The notes under the pieces are model-generated. The model was not told the DNA's origin. It did not search any database and saw nothing but the letters and a program-made list of their open reading frames with translations. The position numbers and the translations under genes were made by a program. DNA of 54,499 nt from Vogesella fluminis (GTDB lineage: Bacteria; Pseudomonadota; Gammaproteobacteria; Burkholderiales; Chromobacteriaceae): contig NZ_BMYP01000021.1 in NCBI RefSeq assembly GCF_014652335.1, positions 997 to 55,495 of the forward strand. The letters run 5' to 3'. This document shows, piece after piece, positions 26,201-33,013 of the stretch; positions within the stretch are counted from its first letter, which is position 1, and each line of letters begins with the position of its first letter.

Positions 26201-26440
26201 GAGGGCCTGCCCGGTGACGAGGACAGCGCCGCCATCACCGAGGCCATCATCGCCATGGCGCGCAAGCTGCACTACACGGTGATCGCCGAAGGCGTGGAAA
26301 CCGCGGAGCAGGGCGCCTTCCTGCGCCGCAACGGCTGCGCCATCCTGCAGGGCTACTACTTCAGCAAGCCGCTGCCGGCGGCCAACCTTGGCGGCTGGCT
26401 GCTCATGCACCAGCAGCGCTGCCAGGCCAGCCTGGCCTGA
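23213..26440 (+). CDS. Membrane PAS-GGDEF-EAL cyclic-di-GMP enzyme
   Basis: About 1075 residues. An N-terminal region of roughly seven to eight hydrophobic helices (about 5-245) is followed by three PAS-like domains (about 265-380, 395-515, 520-640). Then come a GGDEF domain with intact GGDEF at residues 720-724 and an EAL domain with EAL at 848-850 and DDFGTGYSSLSNL. Both catalytic signatures are intact, so it could make and break c-di-GMP. GTG 23213 is chosen, with AAGGG 10 bases upstream; the frame is open further left without homology. It is divergent from mfd. The sensed signal is unknown. Two dispersed repeats lie inside. Confidence 0.88.
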   Translation: MERQTRNAVLAFVVFVAGMSAWPAQLAAPLLPAMFLSHGALAWRTGSAGLRAGLAWCVPGAVVALWLLPPLPALLWTSTLCLPLLVLRRVLPPRHFRLYGAFGIERLMLRLCLPALLIVLPLALASPASPLQWPGWFALAWLSLLLCCGLLFSPAPGAAMQQRALWLGCAMAGGFALLWLPAGRPPLLYSLILLLPLLVFAAPRYGSAGQSGLLLLVLLLLTLPLQLAVPGWAVLQETPAALTMALCGGLLCGVAVTGDLYRRRERLLRDVRAQFESLLNQSTSLMTLKDNSGRYLLVNLNFAHLFGLPAEHFKGKTSLDVFDADEAARINGHDLQVMHSLESRQFEQRVSSGGKHYLMLSSVFPLFDSDGLPAGVGSISVDISQREEEERQRHEAMEKYRAVVEQSLIGIYIVQGDTLVYVNPKLSDLVGYAAEDLFGRPIASVLIPGEDERIRQQIYRRLRENIQVMHYTTRLLHRSGDTVDVEVHSRLFDYQGKKAIIGVVMDISERVAANAELRLAATVFDNATEGILVTDGDGAVVMVNQAFTRITGFASDEAIGRTSRMLKTANRERNKSLIDALGQQGFWKGEMFDRRKCGEPYTAELSISAVRDLHGRLTHYVGVFSDITGRKQAEDRLQFLASHDPLTRLPNRSALIEALDGAIANPDGALPAMALMFIDLDRFKLINDSFGHQAGDEVLHEIAARLLQAAERFGMVARLGGDEFTLLVRDFDNHEMLARMAEEVLHALARPMRVESHEVFVSGSIGISVYPNDGIDAASLLKNADAAMYRAKEAGKNTYQFFDAQMNAQTFERLLMESGLRQALERGEFELHYQPQVAGDDHQLVGVEALIRWRHPHLGLVSPARFIPLAEETGLIKPIGAWVLREACRQMMAWDAQGLAIPRLAVNLSARQFEQQTLLSEVNNVLAVTGLAPSRLELEITESMLMQNPQEAVLLLGELKALGVKLSIDDFGTGYSSLSNLKRFPLDYLKIDRSFIEGLPGDEDSAAITEAIIAMARKLHYTVIAEGVETAEQGAFLRRNGCAILQGYYFSKPLPAANLGGWLLMHQQRCQASLA
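24763..24776 (+). repeat. Dispersed repeat, single copy in the GGDEF/EAL gene
   Basis: GAGGTTGGCCGCAA, read CTG AGG TTG GCC GCA (L-R-L-A-A) in the linker helix before the third PAS domain. Confidence 0.85.
26378..26389 (-). repeat. Dispersed repeat, single copy in the GGDEF/EAL gene
   Basis: GCGGCCAACCTT, read GCG GCC AAC CTT (A-A-N-L) 17 codons before the stop, after the conserved GYYFSKPLP of the EAL domain. Confidence 0.8.
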
Positions 26441-26467
26441 GCCGTCATGCGCGGGCGAATAAAGCGC

Positions 26468-26473
26468 TACAAT
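26468..26473 (+). promoter_or_regulatory. Probable -10 element of rlmB
   Basis: TACAAT, 30 bases before the rlmB start. No good -35 hexamer is visible 17 bases upstream. Confidence 0.4.
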
Positions 26474-26502
26474 GCGCGCTTGATTTTTACTGGTGATGCC
26501 TC

Positions 26503-27249
26503 ATGAGCAACAAGAAACTCATTCACGGCTTCCATGCCGTCAATGCCCGCCTGTGGCAAAACCCGAAAAGCGTACTGGAAATCTTTCTGGCCGGCGGCCG
26601 TCAGGACGTGCGCGCGCAGGCGGTGCTGGAGAAGGCCGCCGCCGAGGGCGTCAAGGCGCACATCGTCGACAAGGAGCGCCTGGACAGCATGACCGGCAAG
26701 GCGCGCCACCAGGGCGTGGTGGCGATGATCGACGCCAACCAGAACTTCGTCACCCTCGACGACGTGCTGGAAAACCTGTCCGAGCCGCCGCTGCTGCTGA
26801 TCCTCGACGGCGTGACCGATCCGCACAATCTCGGCGCCTGCCTGCGTGTGGCCGACGCCATGGGCGCGCACGCGGTGATCGCGCCGAAAGACCGCTCCGC
26901 GACGCTGAACGCGACGGTATCGAAGGTGGCCTGCGGCGCGGCCGAAGTGGTGCCCTACATCACCGTCACCAACCTCGCGCGCACGCTGCGCGACCTGAAG
27001 GACGCCGGGGTGTGGATCGCCGGCACCGACATGGAAGGCAGCACCGACCTGTACCACTTCGACGGCAGCGGTCCGCTGGCGTGGGTGATGGGCGCCGAGG
27101 GCGAGGGCATGCGCCGCCTGACGCGCGAACACTGCGACGTGCTGGTGTCGATCCCGATGTTCGGCACCGTGGAGAGCCTGAACGTGTCGGTGTCCGCCGG
27201 CATGGTGCTGTCCGAAAGTCGCCGCCAGCGGGTGCTGAAGGCGTCGTAA
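26503..27249 (+). CDS. rlmB: 23S rRNA (guanosine-2251-2'-O)-methyltransferase
   Basis: A 248-residue SPOUT-class SAM-dependent methyltransferase modifying G2251 in the peptidyl-transferase loop of 23S rRNA. An N-terminal substrate-binding domain (about 1-75, GFHAVNARL start) precedes the knotted domain: [32 protein letters not shown] and [13 protein letters not shown], the three SpoU motifs. Size equals E. coli RlmB (243). In many genomes rlmB lies near rnr and the rpsF cluster; here the copper operon is between. Confidence 0.95.
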   Translation: MSNKKLIHGFHAVNARLWQNPKSVLEIFLAGGRQDVRAQAVLEKAAAEGVKAHIVDKERLDSMTGKARHQGVVAMIDANQNFVTLDDVLENLSEPPLLLILDGVTDPHNLGACLRVADAMGAHAVIAPKDRSATLNATVSKVACGAAEVVPYITVTNLARTLRDLKDAGVWIAGTDMEGSTDLYHFDGSGPLAWVMGAEGEGMRRLTREHCDVLVSIPMFGTVESLNVSVSAGMVLSESRRQRVLKAS

Positions 27250-27274
27250 ACCGCCGCCGCGCGCGATACGCGAC

Positions 27275-27311
27275 AAGGTTGGCCGCAACGTGCAAGCGTT
27301 GCGGCCTTTTT
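27275..27311 (+). terminator. rlmB terminator built partly from the dispersed repeat
   Basis: AAGGTTGGCCGCAA (27275-27288) is a full repeat. Its inner part GGCCGCAACG pairs with CGTTGCGGCC (27297-27306) over 10 bp and TTTTT follows. Here one full copy and one half copy make a classical terminator 25 bases after the rlmB stop. Confidence 0.88.
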
Positions 27312-27372
27312 GTTGCCTTGCCTTGCGCCATGACTAGCCGTGAGCCTGAACTTGTTGCCGCGCGCGCGGTGA

Positions 27373-27400
27373 TTGCCTATATACCTTATGGGGGTATAAG
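27373..27400 (+). promoter_or_regulatory. Copper-operon promoter with embedded CsoR-type operator
   Basis: TTGCCT (27373-27378), 16 bases, then TATAAG (27395-27400) form a plausible sigma-70 promoter. Overlapping the spacer and -10 is TATACCTTATGGGGGTATA (27380-27398), a palindrome with a G-run like known CsoR operators (ATACC...GGGTAT). CsoR from the downstream gene would block RNA polymerase until Cu(I) releases it. Promoter and operator are read from sequence; the regulator assignment is by similarity. Confidence 0.65.
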
Positions 27401-27427
27401 ATGATGGCCATTGAACAGGAGCCCGTC

Positions 27428-27550
27428 ATGGCGCGTCGCTTTTTCCGGCAGGCCGGCAGCGTGCTGGCCGGCCTGCACATGTATCACTGCCACATCCTGG
27501 AGCACGAAGACCAGGGCATGATGGCGCAAATCGACTTTTTGCCGAGGTAA
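27428..27550 (+). CDS. Internally deleted multicopper-oxidase remnant, 40-residue copper-site peptide
   Basis: The frame begins MARRFFRQAGSVLAG, like the twin-arginine start of a CueO/CopA oxidase, and jumps directly to LHMYHCHILEHEDQGMMAQ, the C-terminal copper motif of such oxidases (H-C-H-x3-H-x4-M). The roughly 400 residues between are missing, but the frame is intact and AGGAGC lies 6 bases before ATG 27428. An in-frame ATG at 27401 is also possible but touches the promoter -10. csoR follows after 3 bases. It is either a decaying gene kept as a leader for csoR-copZ, or a working small copper-binding peptide. No twin-arginine hydrophobic segment is complete. Confidence 0.6.
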   Translation: MARRFFRQAGSVLAGLHMYHCHILEHEDQGMMAQIDFLPR

Positions 27551-27553
27551 ACC

Positions 27554-27856
27554 ATGGACGACTCGCAACATGACTGCTGCAGCGACAAGCGTGTGGTGCA
27601 GCCGGACAAGGCGGCGCTGCTGAAACGGCTGGCGCGGCTGGAAGGGCAGGTGCGCGGCGTGGCCGGCATGATCGACGCCGACCGCTACTGCGTCGACGTG
27701 CTGACCCAGATCGCCGCCGCGCGCTCGGCGCTGGACGCGGTGGCGCAGCAGCTGCTGGAAAGCCACCTCAAGGGCTGCGTGGCCCGTGCGGTGAACGAAG
27801 GCAACAGCGACGAGGCCATCGCCGAGGTGATGGCCCTGCTCAAGAAAATGCGTTAA
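27554..27856 (+). CDS. csoR: CsoR-family copper-sensing repressor
   Basis: A 100-residue all-helical repressor of the CsoR/RcnR family. The Cu(I) ligands Cys46, His71 and Cys75 are spaced 25 and 4 apart, exactly as C36-H61-C65 of Mycobacterium CsoR, which argues for copper rather than nickel (H-C-H-H) or a persulfide sensor. The Arg-rich helix KRLARLEGQVRGVAGMI is the DNA-contact region. An extra N-terminal HDCC could bind metal. It sits between the oxidase remnant and copZ behind a CsoR-like operator, so autoregulation is likely. Confidence 0.9.
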   Translation: MDDSQHDCCSDKRVVQPDKAALLKRLARLEGQVRGVAGMIDADRYCVDVLTQIAAARSALDAVAQQLLESHLKGCVARAVNEGNSDEAIAEVMALLKKMR

Positions 27857-27887
27857 CGCAACTTTTATATCCGTACTGGAGAACGAT

Positions 27888-28094
27888 ATGGCAAACCTGA
27901 TTCTGACCGTCGACGGCATGACCTGCGGCGGCTGCGCCAACAGCATCAAGAAGGCACTGGCCGGCGTGCCCGGCGTGGCCGAGGTGGAGGTCGATCTGGA
28001 CAGCAAGCGCGTCAGCGTGCAGCACGACGGCCAGGCCGACGAGGGCGCACTGCGCAACGCCATCGAAAACGCCGGTTTTGACGTGATCGGCTGA
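27888..28094 (+). CDS. copZ: Copper chaperone CopZ
   Basis: A 68-residue heavy-metal-associated (HMA) domain protein. MTCGGC at residues 11-16 gives the two Cu(I) cysteines (13 and 16) at the standard place, followed by the ferredoxin-like beta-alpha-beta fold. It would carry cytosolic Cu(I) to an exporting P-type ATPase or to CsoR. No copA-type ATPase is in the window. GGAGA precedes the ATG by 6 bases. Confidence 0.92.
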   Translation: MANLILTVDGMTCGGCANSIKKALAGVPGVAEVEVDLDSKRVSVQHDGQADEGALRNAIENAGFDVIG

Positions 28095-28144
28095 GCGCTT
28101 TGCCACAGACGGCACGGCAAAAGCACGCAATACGTGCCGCGACA

Positions 28145-28173
28145 TTGCGGCACGGCGCATAAGTCCGTACAAT
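28145..28173 (+). promoter_or_regulatory. rpsF operon promoter
   Basis: TTGCGG (28145-28150), 17 bases, TACAAT (28168-28173). Placement 70 bases before rpsF leaves a leader containing the hairpin at 28193-28219. Confidence 0.65.
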
Positions 28174-28192
28174 CTTCAGCTTTTAACCCTTG

Positions 28193-28224
28193 CCCTTCGC
28201 TATTTCGCATGACGAAGGGTTTTA
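28193..28224 (+). promoter_or_regulatory. Hairpin in the rpsF leader, attenuator-like
   Basis: CCCTTCG (28193-28199) pairs with CGAAGGG (28213-28219) and TTTTA follows, 18 bases before the rpsF start. Many bacteria have an S6:S18-binding leader here for autoregulation; whether this hairpin is that element or a plain attenuator cannot be told by eye. Confidence 0.5.
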
Positions 28225-28242
28225 TAGCCACAAGGAGTTCAC

Positions 28243-28620
28243 ATGCGGCACTACGAAATCGTGTTCATCGTCCATCCGGATCAGAGCGAACAGGTTGGCG
28301 CCATGGTCGAGCGTTACAAGGGCATGGTCCTGAACGCTGGCGGTCAGATTCACCGTCTGGAAGACTGGGGCCGTCGTCAACTGGCTTACCCGATCCAGAA
28401 AGTTCACAAGGCTCACTACGTGCTGATGAACGTTGAATGCGCACCAGAGACCCTGGCTGAAATCGAACACGCCTTCAAGTTCAACGACGCCGTTCTGCGT
28501 CACCTGACCATCAAGATGAATCGCGCTATCGTCGAAGCATCCCCGATGATGAAGGACGAAAAGGCGAAGAGCTTGCTGGATAACCAGGCAGCTGCAGCCG
28601 AGGCTGAAGTTACTGCCTAA
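28243..28620 (+). CDS. rpsF: 30S ribosomal protein S6
   Basis: A 125-residue S6 protein, which pairs with S18 on the central domain of 16S r[40 protein letters not shown] and [10 protein letters not shown] are family landmarks. An acidic Ala-rich tail (about 105-125) extends beyond the fold, as is common. AAGGAG lies 7 bases before the ATG. First gene of rpsF-priB-rpsR-rplI. Confidence 0.98.
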   Translation: MRHYEIVFIVHPDQSEQVGAMVERYKGMVLNAGGQIHRLEDWGRRQLAYPIQKVHKAHYVLMNVECAPETLAEIEHAFKFNDAVLRHLTIKMNRAIVEASPMMKDEKAKSLLDNQAAAAEAEVTA

Positions 28621-28639
28621 TCGGCAGGTAACCGATTCC

Positions 28640-28939
28640 TTGCAGAACCGAATTGAACTGACCGCTACGGTCGAACGCGAAGACTCGCTGAGATGCACGC
28701 CCGCCGGCTTGCCGGTACTGGAAATGTGGCTCAGACATCAATCCCGCCAAAGTGCGGCCAACCTGGAACGTGATGTGGTCTGTGAAATACAGGCTGTGCT
28801 GCTGGGGGAAGGTGCCAGAAAAATGGCAGGAAAGATGGCAGGAAATGTGGTGCATTGCACCGGTTTTCTCAGTCAGCGTAGTTTACGTAATCCCCGGTTG
28901 GTTCTGCATATCGAACACGTTGAATTTGTAAAAGGTTAA
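28640..28939 (+). CDS. priB: Primosomal replication protein N (PriB)
   Basis: A 99-residue OB-fold protein that bridges PriA and DnaT or ssDNA in replication restart. [17 protein letters not shown] and the C-terminal [11 protein letters not shown] match PriB of betaproteobacteria, and its place between rpsF and rpsR is conserved there. The only sensible start is TTG 28640, 20 bases after the rpsF stop; no ATG gives a full domain. KMAGKMAG near residue 65 is encoded by a short direct repeat. A repeat-like word (28753-28764) reads A-A-N-L. Confidence 0.9.
   Translation: MQNRIELTATVEREDSLRCTPAGLPVLEMWLRHQSRQSAANLERDVVCEIQAVLLGEGARKMAGKMAGNVVHCTGFLSQRSLRNPRLVLHIEHVEFVKG
28753..28764 (-). repeat. 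Dispersed repeat, 12-base copy in priB
   Basis: TGCGGCCAACCT then GG; coding GCG GCC AAC CTG (A-A-N-L). It lacks the final TT. Confidence 0.6.
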
Positions 28940-28943
28940 TCAA

Positions 28944-29171
28944 ATGGCACGTCAACTCTTCAAGCGCAAGAAGTTCTGCCGCTTCACCGCGGAAGGCATC
29001 AAAGTAATCGACTACAAGTCTGTCGATCTGCTGAAAGACTTCATCGCCGAAAACGGCAAAATCATCCCGGCTCGTATCACCGGCACCAAGGCTGGCTACC
29101 AGCGTCAACTGACAGAAGCTATCAAGCGCGCGCGCTTCCTGGCTTTCCTGCCATTCACTGACCAGCACTAA
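28944..29171 (+). CDS. rpsR: 30S ribosomal protein S18
   Basis: A 75-residue S18 protein, partner of S6 in the 30S platform. It has [20 protein letters not shown] at the start and the [22 protein letters not shown] block that contacts 16S rRNA. It is separated by 4 bases from priB and followed after 21 bases by rplI. Confidence 0.98.
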   Translation: MARQLFKRKKFCRFTAEGIKVIDYKSVDLLKDFIAENGKIIPARITGTKAGYQRQLTEAIKRARFLAFLPFTDQH

Positions 29172-29192
29172 GACCGGGAAAGGACCGACAAG

Positions 29193-29642
29193 ATGCAAAT
29201 CATTCTGCTCGAACAAGTCGCCAACCTGGGTACCCTGGGTGACGTGGTAAACGTGAAGAACGGCTACGCCCGTAACTTCCTGATCCCACAAGGCAAAGCC
29301 AAGCGTGCAACTGACGCCAACCTGAAAGAATTCGAAGCTCGCCGTGCCGAGCTGGAAGCCAAACAGGCTGAAATTCTGGCAGACGCCAAGGTCCGCGCTG
29401 AAAAACTGAACGAAGCTACCGTTACCATCGCACAAAAAGCCGGTGTTGACGGCCGCCTGTTCGGTTCCGTAACCAACGTTGACATCGCTGAAGCCGTTAC
29501 CGCTTCTGGCGTTGCCATCAAGCGTTTCGAAGTTCGTCTGCCAAACGGCCAGCTGAAGGCCATCGGCGAGTACGACGTTGAAATCGCCCTGCATCACGAT
29601 GTTGTGGTTGCGATCAAGGTTGTGGTTGTTCCTGCCGTTTAA
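29193..29642 (+). CDS. rplI: 50S ribosomal protein L9
   Basis: A 149-residue L9 protein. The N-terminal rRNA-binding domain ([33 protein letters not shown]), long connecting helix (about 45-75) and C-terminal domain starting near [17 protein letters not shown] are all present. Last gene of the ribosomal operon; a strong terminator follows. Confidence 0.98.
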   Translation: MQIILLEQVANLGTLGDVVNVKNGYARNFLIPQGKAKRATDANLKEFEARRAELEAKQAEILADAKVRAEKLNEATVTIAQKAGVDGRLFGSVTNVDIAEAVTASGVAIKRFEVRLPNGQLKAIGEYDVEIALHHDVVVAIKVVVVPAV

Positions 29643-29670
29643 GCAAGACAGCACTGCCCGCAACAAAGAA

Positions 29671-29694
29671 AAGCCGCCTTCGGGCGGCTTTTTT
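29671..29694 (+). terminator. Rho-independent terminator of the rpsF-rplI operon
   Basis: Stem AAGCCGCC/GGCGGCTT with a TTCG tetraloop, followed by TTTT, 28 bases after the rplI stop. Confidence 0.93.
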
Positions 29695-29811
29695 CATGGC
29701 GGCCTGCCGGCGACGCCGATTTATGTCGCACTGCACAACGTCAATGTCCTGTTCTCGAACGCCCGTTTGCCCCGCTTGGCGCATAATGCCAACAGATCAA
29801 TGGAGGGCGCG

Positions 29812-29994
29812 ATGATGGAACTGGTAATTGCTGCGGTATTGTTATTATTTTTTGTTTTTCCGCTGTTTGGTGGCGTGCTGGCCTTTGTCAGCGGCGCGAT
29901 CCGGCCGCGTTTTCACAACGGCAAGGTGCTATCCGGCTGGCATCCGCTGAACCCGTACTACAAGCTGTCGCCGTATCACTTCGGCAAACGCTGA
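29812..29994 (+). CDS. Small single-pass membrane protein of unknown function
   Basis: A 60-residue protein, MMELVIAAVLLLFFVFPLFG at the start, with one hydrophobic helix (about 3-30) and a basic, aromatic tail ending PYYKLSPYHFGKR. GGAGGG lies 4-6 bases before the paired ATGs 29812/29815. I do not recognise the family. It has its own terminator and no operon partner. Confidence 0.65.
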   Translation: MMELVIAAVLLLFFVFPLFGGVLAFVSGAIRPRFHNGKVLSGWHPLNPYYKLSPYHFGKR

Positions 29995-30002
29995 GCAAGC
30001 AA

Positions 30003-30029
30003 AACGCCCCGCCTGTAGTGCGGGGCGTT
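30003..30029. terminator. Bidirectional terminator
   Basis: AACGCCCCGC/GCGGGGCGTT, a 10-bp stem with a 7-base loop, with TTTT on the minus strand. It serves the small membrane protein gene (plus) and the D-lactate dehydrogenase-like gene (minus). Confidence 0.85.
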
Positions 30030-30046
30030 GCCGTTGGCGGGTCGTA

Positions 30047-32878
30047 TCAGCCGGCGCTCCGGCTTGCCCTGTCTACCAGTACCATCAGGTGCTGGTAGGG
30101 GATGCCGCCGTGTTCGGACAGGCCGATCTCGCAGGTGGCGCTGGTGGAAAAGCCGCCGCAGCAGCCGGCGACCTGTTCCTTGAGGCCGGCTAGCGCGCTT
30201 TCGTTCAGTTCCGGGTATGAAAAGCCCTTGTCGCCGGCAAAGCCGCAACAGGTGATGCCGGCCGGCTCGATGACCGTGCTGGCGCAGCGCCGTGCCAGCG
30301 CGTTGAGGGTGGCGGACTGGCCCTTTTTCTTCATCGAGCACACCACGTGCAGTGCCACCGTCTCGTCCTGCGGGCTGAATTGCAGGTACTGCGCGGCTTC
30401 CTCTTGTACAAAAGTCGTCACGTCGAGGATGCGCAGGCGCGGGTCCTGCACCCCATCCAGCAGTGCAGCGGTGCACACGCCGTTGTCGATGATCACTGGC
30501 CAGCGGCCGTTGTCGCTGGCGGCCAGCAGCGCGGCTTCCACCTCGTGCACCTTCTTCTGTGCCGCATCGATGGCGCCCTTGGATTTGAACGGCGTGCCGC
30601 AGCACAGGCTGGCGAGGTTGTCCGGGTAGATCAGTGCGTAGCCGGCTTTGGTCAGCACCGAGGCCACCACTTCGTTCAGTGGCCGTGCATCCGGCGCCTT
30701 GGCGGAGGGGACAAAGGTGCGGGTCAGGCAGGACGGCAGGTACACCACCTTGCGCGTGCTGCCATCCCGGCCGGGGGCCAGCCGCAGCTTGCCGGCAGCG
30801 CGCGGGAAGTACGGTGTCCAGCGCGGGATCTTGCGGCCAACCACCTTGCGCAGGCTGCGCATGATGGCGCCGGTGGCGGCATCGCCGGCTACCGCGTGCA
30901 GGGTGTCCAGCGCCTTCAGTCCCAGCCTGGCGCTGCTGGCGGCGGTGGCGAAGTTGTCGGCCAGGGTATCGGCCACGGTACGGCCTGTATCGCTCAGGCT
31001 GGCCTGGCGCAGCAGGCTGGTGAGGCTGCCGGTGTTGATGCCAACCGGACAGGCGGTTTCGCACAGGCCGCAGGTGGCACAGGTGTCGATGCCGGCATAC
31101 TGGTAGGCGGCCTGTATTTCGGCCAGGCGCTCGCTGTTGCCGGTTTTCTGCAGCAACGCCATTTCGCGGTTGGCCACGATGCGCTGGCGCGGGGTGAGGG
31201 TCAGGGCGCGGCTGGGACACATCACCTCGCAGAAGCCGCACTCGATGCATTTGTCGATCAGCGGGTTGGCTGCCGGGATCGGCTTCAGGTCGCGCACATG
31301 CAGCAGCTTGTCGCGGGTGATGATCACGTCCGGGTTGAGGATGCCCTGCGGGTCGAGCAGCGCCTTGATTTCCTGCATCAGGCGATAGGCGGCCGGGCCC
31401 CATTCCATTTCCACGAACGGCGCCATGTTGCGGCCGGTGCCGTGTTCGGCCTTCAGCGCGCCTTCGTATTCCACCGCCACCAGCTGGCATACCGCTTCGA
31501 TGAACGCTTCGTAGCGGGCGATTTCTTCCGGGCCGCTGAAGTTGGGGGTGAACACGAAATGCAGGTTGCCTTCCAGCGCGTGGCCGAAAATGATCGCTTC
31601 GTGGTAGCGGTATTGCCTGAACAGCGCCTGCAGCTTGAGCGTGCCTTCGGCCAGATGCTCGATCGGGAAGGCCACATCCTCGATGATCACCGTGGTCTCG
31701 GCCGCGCGCATGGCGCCGACGCTGGGGAACATGCCCTTGCGGATGTTCCAGTATTGTGTGTACTCGGCCACGTCGCTGGTGAAGCGGATGCCGGTTGCGG
31801 TATCGATGTGGGTGATGAAGCCGCTGATGGCGGCCACGTTGGCCGCAATCGCCTCCGGGCTGGCGGCGCGGGTTTCCATCAGGATGGCGGCGGCGCCGTC
31901 GCCCAGCGTCTTGATGAATGCCGGTACGCCGGCCTTGTTTTCTACCGATTTCAGGCTGGCGCGATCCAGCAGCTCGGCTGAGGACACCACGTCCTTGTGC
32001 TGCGCCAGGATCTGGATGGCGTCACAGGCGGCCTTGATGTCGGGGTAGAACACCAGGGCGGATGCCTTGTGCGGGTACTCCACCACGGTGTGGTAGGTGA
32101 CTTCGGACACGAAAGCCAGCGTGCCTTCGCTGCCCACGATCAGGTGCGCCAGCATGTCCACCGGGTCGGCAAAATCCAGCAGCGCGTTCAGGCTGTAGCC
32201 GGTGGTGTTCTTCATCCTGTACTTGCGGCGGATGCGTGCGGCCAACGTTTCGTCGGCCAGTACCCGGTCGCGCAGTGCCGCCAGCTGCGCCAGCAGGCCG
32301 GCGTGGCTGGCGCGGAATGCCGCCACGCTGGCGGCGTCGCCACTGTCCAGCACCGCGCCGTCGGCCAGTATCATGCGCAGTGATTTCAGCGTTTTATAGG
32401 TGTTTTCGGCGGTGCCGCAGCACATGCCGCTGGAGTTGTTGTTGACGATACCGCCGATCATCGCCGAGTTGATGGTGGCCGGGTCGGGGCCGATCTTGCG
32501 GCCGTACGGCGCGAGCAGTGCGTTGGCCTCGGCACCGATCACGCCCGGCTGCAGGCGGATGGCGGCGCCGTCATCCAGCACTTGCCGCCGCTTCCAGCCG
32601 TGGCTGGCCACGATCAGGATGGAATCGCTTACCGCCTGGCCGGACAACGAGGTACCGGCAGCGCGGAAGGTAACGGGTAATTGCAGGCGGGCGGCCTCGT
32701 GCAGGATGGTGCGTACCTCGTCCTCATTCTCGGTCTTGATGACGATCTTCGGCGTCAACCGGTAACAGGAAGCGTCGGTGCCATAGGCCAGCGTCGACAG
32801 CGGGTCGCTGAATACCCGTCGCGCAGGCAGGGCTTCCAGGATGCGTTGATGAAATTCGCGGTGTGCACCTTGCAGCAT
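30047..32878 (-). CDS. FAD/4Fe-4S oxidoreductase, D-lactate dehydrogenase (Dld-II) type
   Basis: A 943-residue fusion. The N-terminal FAD_binding_4 domain has VTFRAAGTSLSGQAVSDSILI and IGGIVNNNSSGMCCGT; the FAD-oxidase C domain has YHEAIIFGHALEGNLHFVF and AEHGTGRNMAPFVE. Two 4Fe-4S clusters follow in CIECGFCEVMCPS and CATCGLCETACPVG (about 590-660). Two CCG-type cysteine-rich domains, each with a paired Cys-Cys, finish the protein. Organisation and length match the Shewanella Dld-II respiratory D-lactate dehydrogenase; glycolate or D-2-hydroxyglutarate are alternatives. GGAGAG precedes ATG 32878. It is divergent from the isochorismatase-like gene. Confidence 0.87.
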   Translation of the reverse strand: MLQGAHREFHQRILEALPARRVFSDPLSTLAYGTDASCYRLTPKIVIKTENEDEVRTILHEAARLQLPVTFRAAGTSLSGQAVSDSILIVASHGWKRRQVLDDGAAIRLQPGVIGAEANALLAPYGRKIGPDPATINSAMIGGIVNNNSSGMCCGTAENTYKTLKSLRMILADGAVLDSGDAASVAAFRASHAGLLAQLAALRDRVLADETLAARIRRKYRMKNTTGYSLNALLDFADPVDMLAHLIVGSEGTLAFVSEVTYHTVVEYPHKASALVFYPDIKAACDAIQILAQHKDVVSSAELLDRASLKSVENKAGVPAFIKTLGDGAAAILMETRAASPEAIAANVAAISGFITHIDTATGIRFTSDVAEYTQYWNIRKGMFPSVGAMRAAETTVIIEDVAFPIEHLAEGTLKLQALFRQYRYHEAIIFGHALEGNLHFVFTPNFSGPEEIARYEAFIEAVCQLVAVEYEGALKAEHGTGRNMAPFVEMEWGPAAYRLMQEIKALLDPQGILNPDVIITRDKLLHVRDLKPIPAANPLIDKCIECGFCEVMCPSRALTLTPRQRIVANREMALLQKTGNSERLAEIQAAYQYAGIDTCATCGLCETACPVGINTGSLTSLLRQASLSDTGRTVADTLADNFATAASSARLGLKALDTLHAVAGDAATGAIMRSLRKVVGRKIPRWTPYFPRAAGKLRLAPGRDGSTRKVVYLPSCLTRTFVPSAKAPDARPLNEVVASVLTKAGYALIYPDNLASLCCGTPFKSKGAIDAAQKKVHEVEAALLAASDNGRWPVIIDNGVCTAALLDGVQDPRLRILDVTTFVQEEAAQYLQFSPQDETVALHVVCSMKKKGQSATLNALARRCASTVIEPAGITCCGFAGDKGFSYPELNESALAGLKEQVAGCCGGFSTSATCEIGLSEHGGIPYQHLMVLVDRASRSAG
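30831..30842 (-). repeat. Dispersed repeat, 12-base copy in the Dld-type gene
   Basis: TTGCGGCCAACC; on the coding strand GTT GGC CGC AAG (V-G-R-K), the third reading frame of the motif. Confidence 0.65.
31836..31848 (+). repeat. Dispersed repeat variant in the Dld-type gene
   Basis: ACGTTGGCCGCAA (CG for GG at the second step); coding strand GCG GCC AAC GTG (A-A-N-V). Confidence 0.55.
32237..32249 (-). repeat. Dispersed repeat variant in the Dld-type gene
   Basis: TGCGGCCAACGTT; coding strand ACG TTG GCC GCA (T-L-A-A), again with a TTG leucine. Confidence 0.7.
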
Positions 32879-33013
32879 GAGACTCTCCGTGCGGCCGTGG
32901 CCTGGCTTGTTCTTGATGGTGTGATGGTGCCACAACACAAACGCTTTCCCATCAGGGGTTTGCCCTTGTTTATGGCAAGCGGTTAAGCTGTTTGCAACCA
33001 TGGAGGACAAATC

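Noticed and set aside
26493-27404. 303-codon plus-strand frame overlapping rlmB
   Set aside because: Same strand but shifted frame; Arg/Gly/Ala-rich product, whereas rlmB in the other frame has all SpoU motifs.
30347-31981. Long open frame on the plus strand (about 544 codons)
   Set aside because: Antisense shadow of the D-lactate dehydrogenase-type gene; Gly/Gln/His-rich with no domain.
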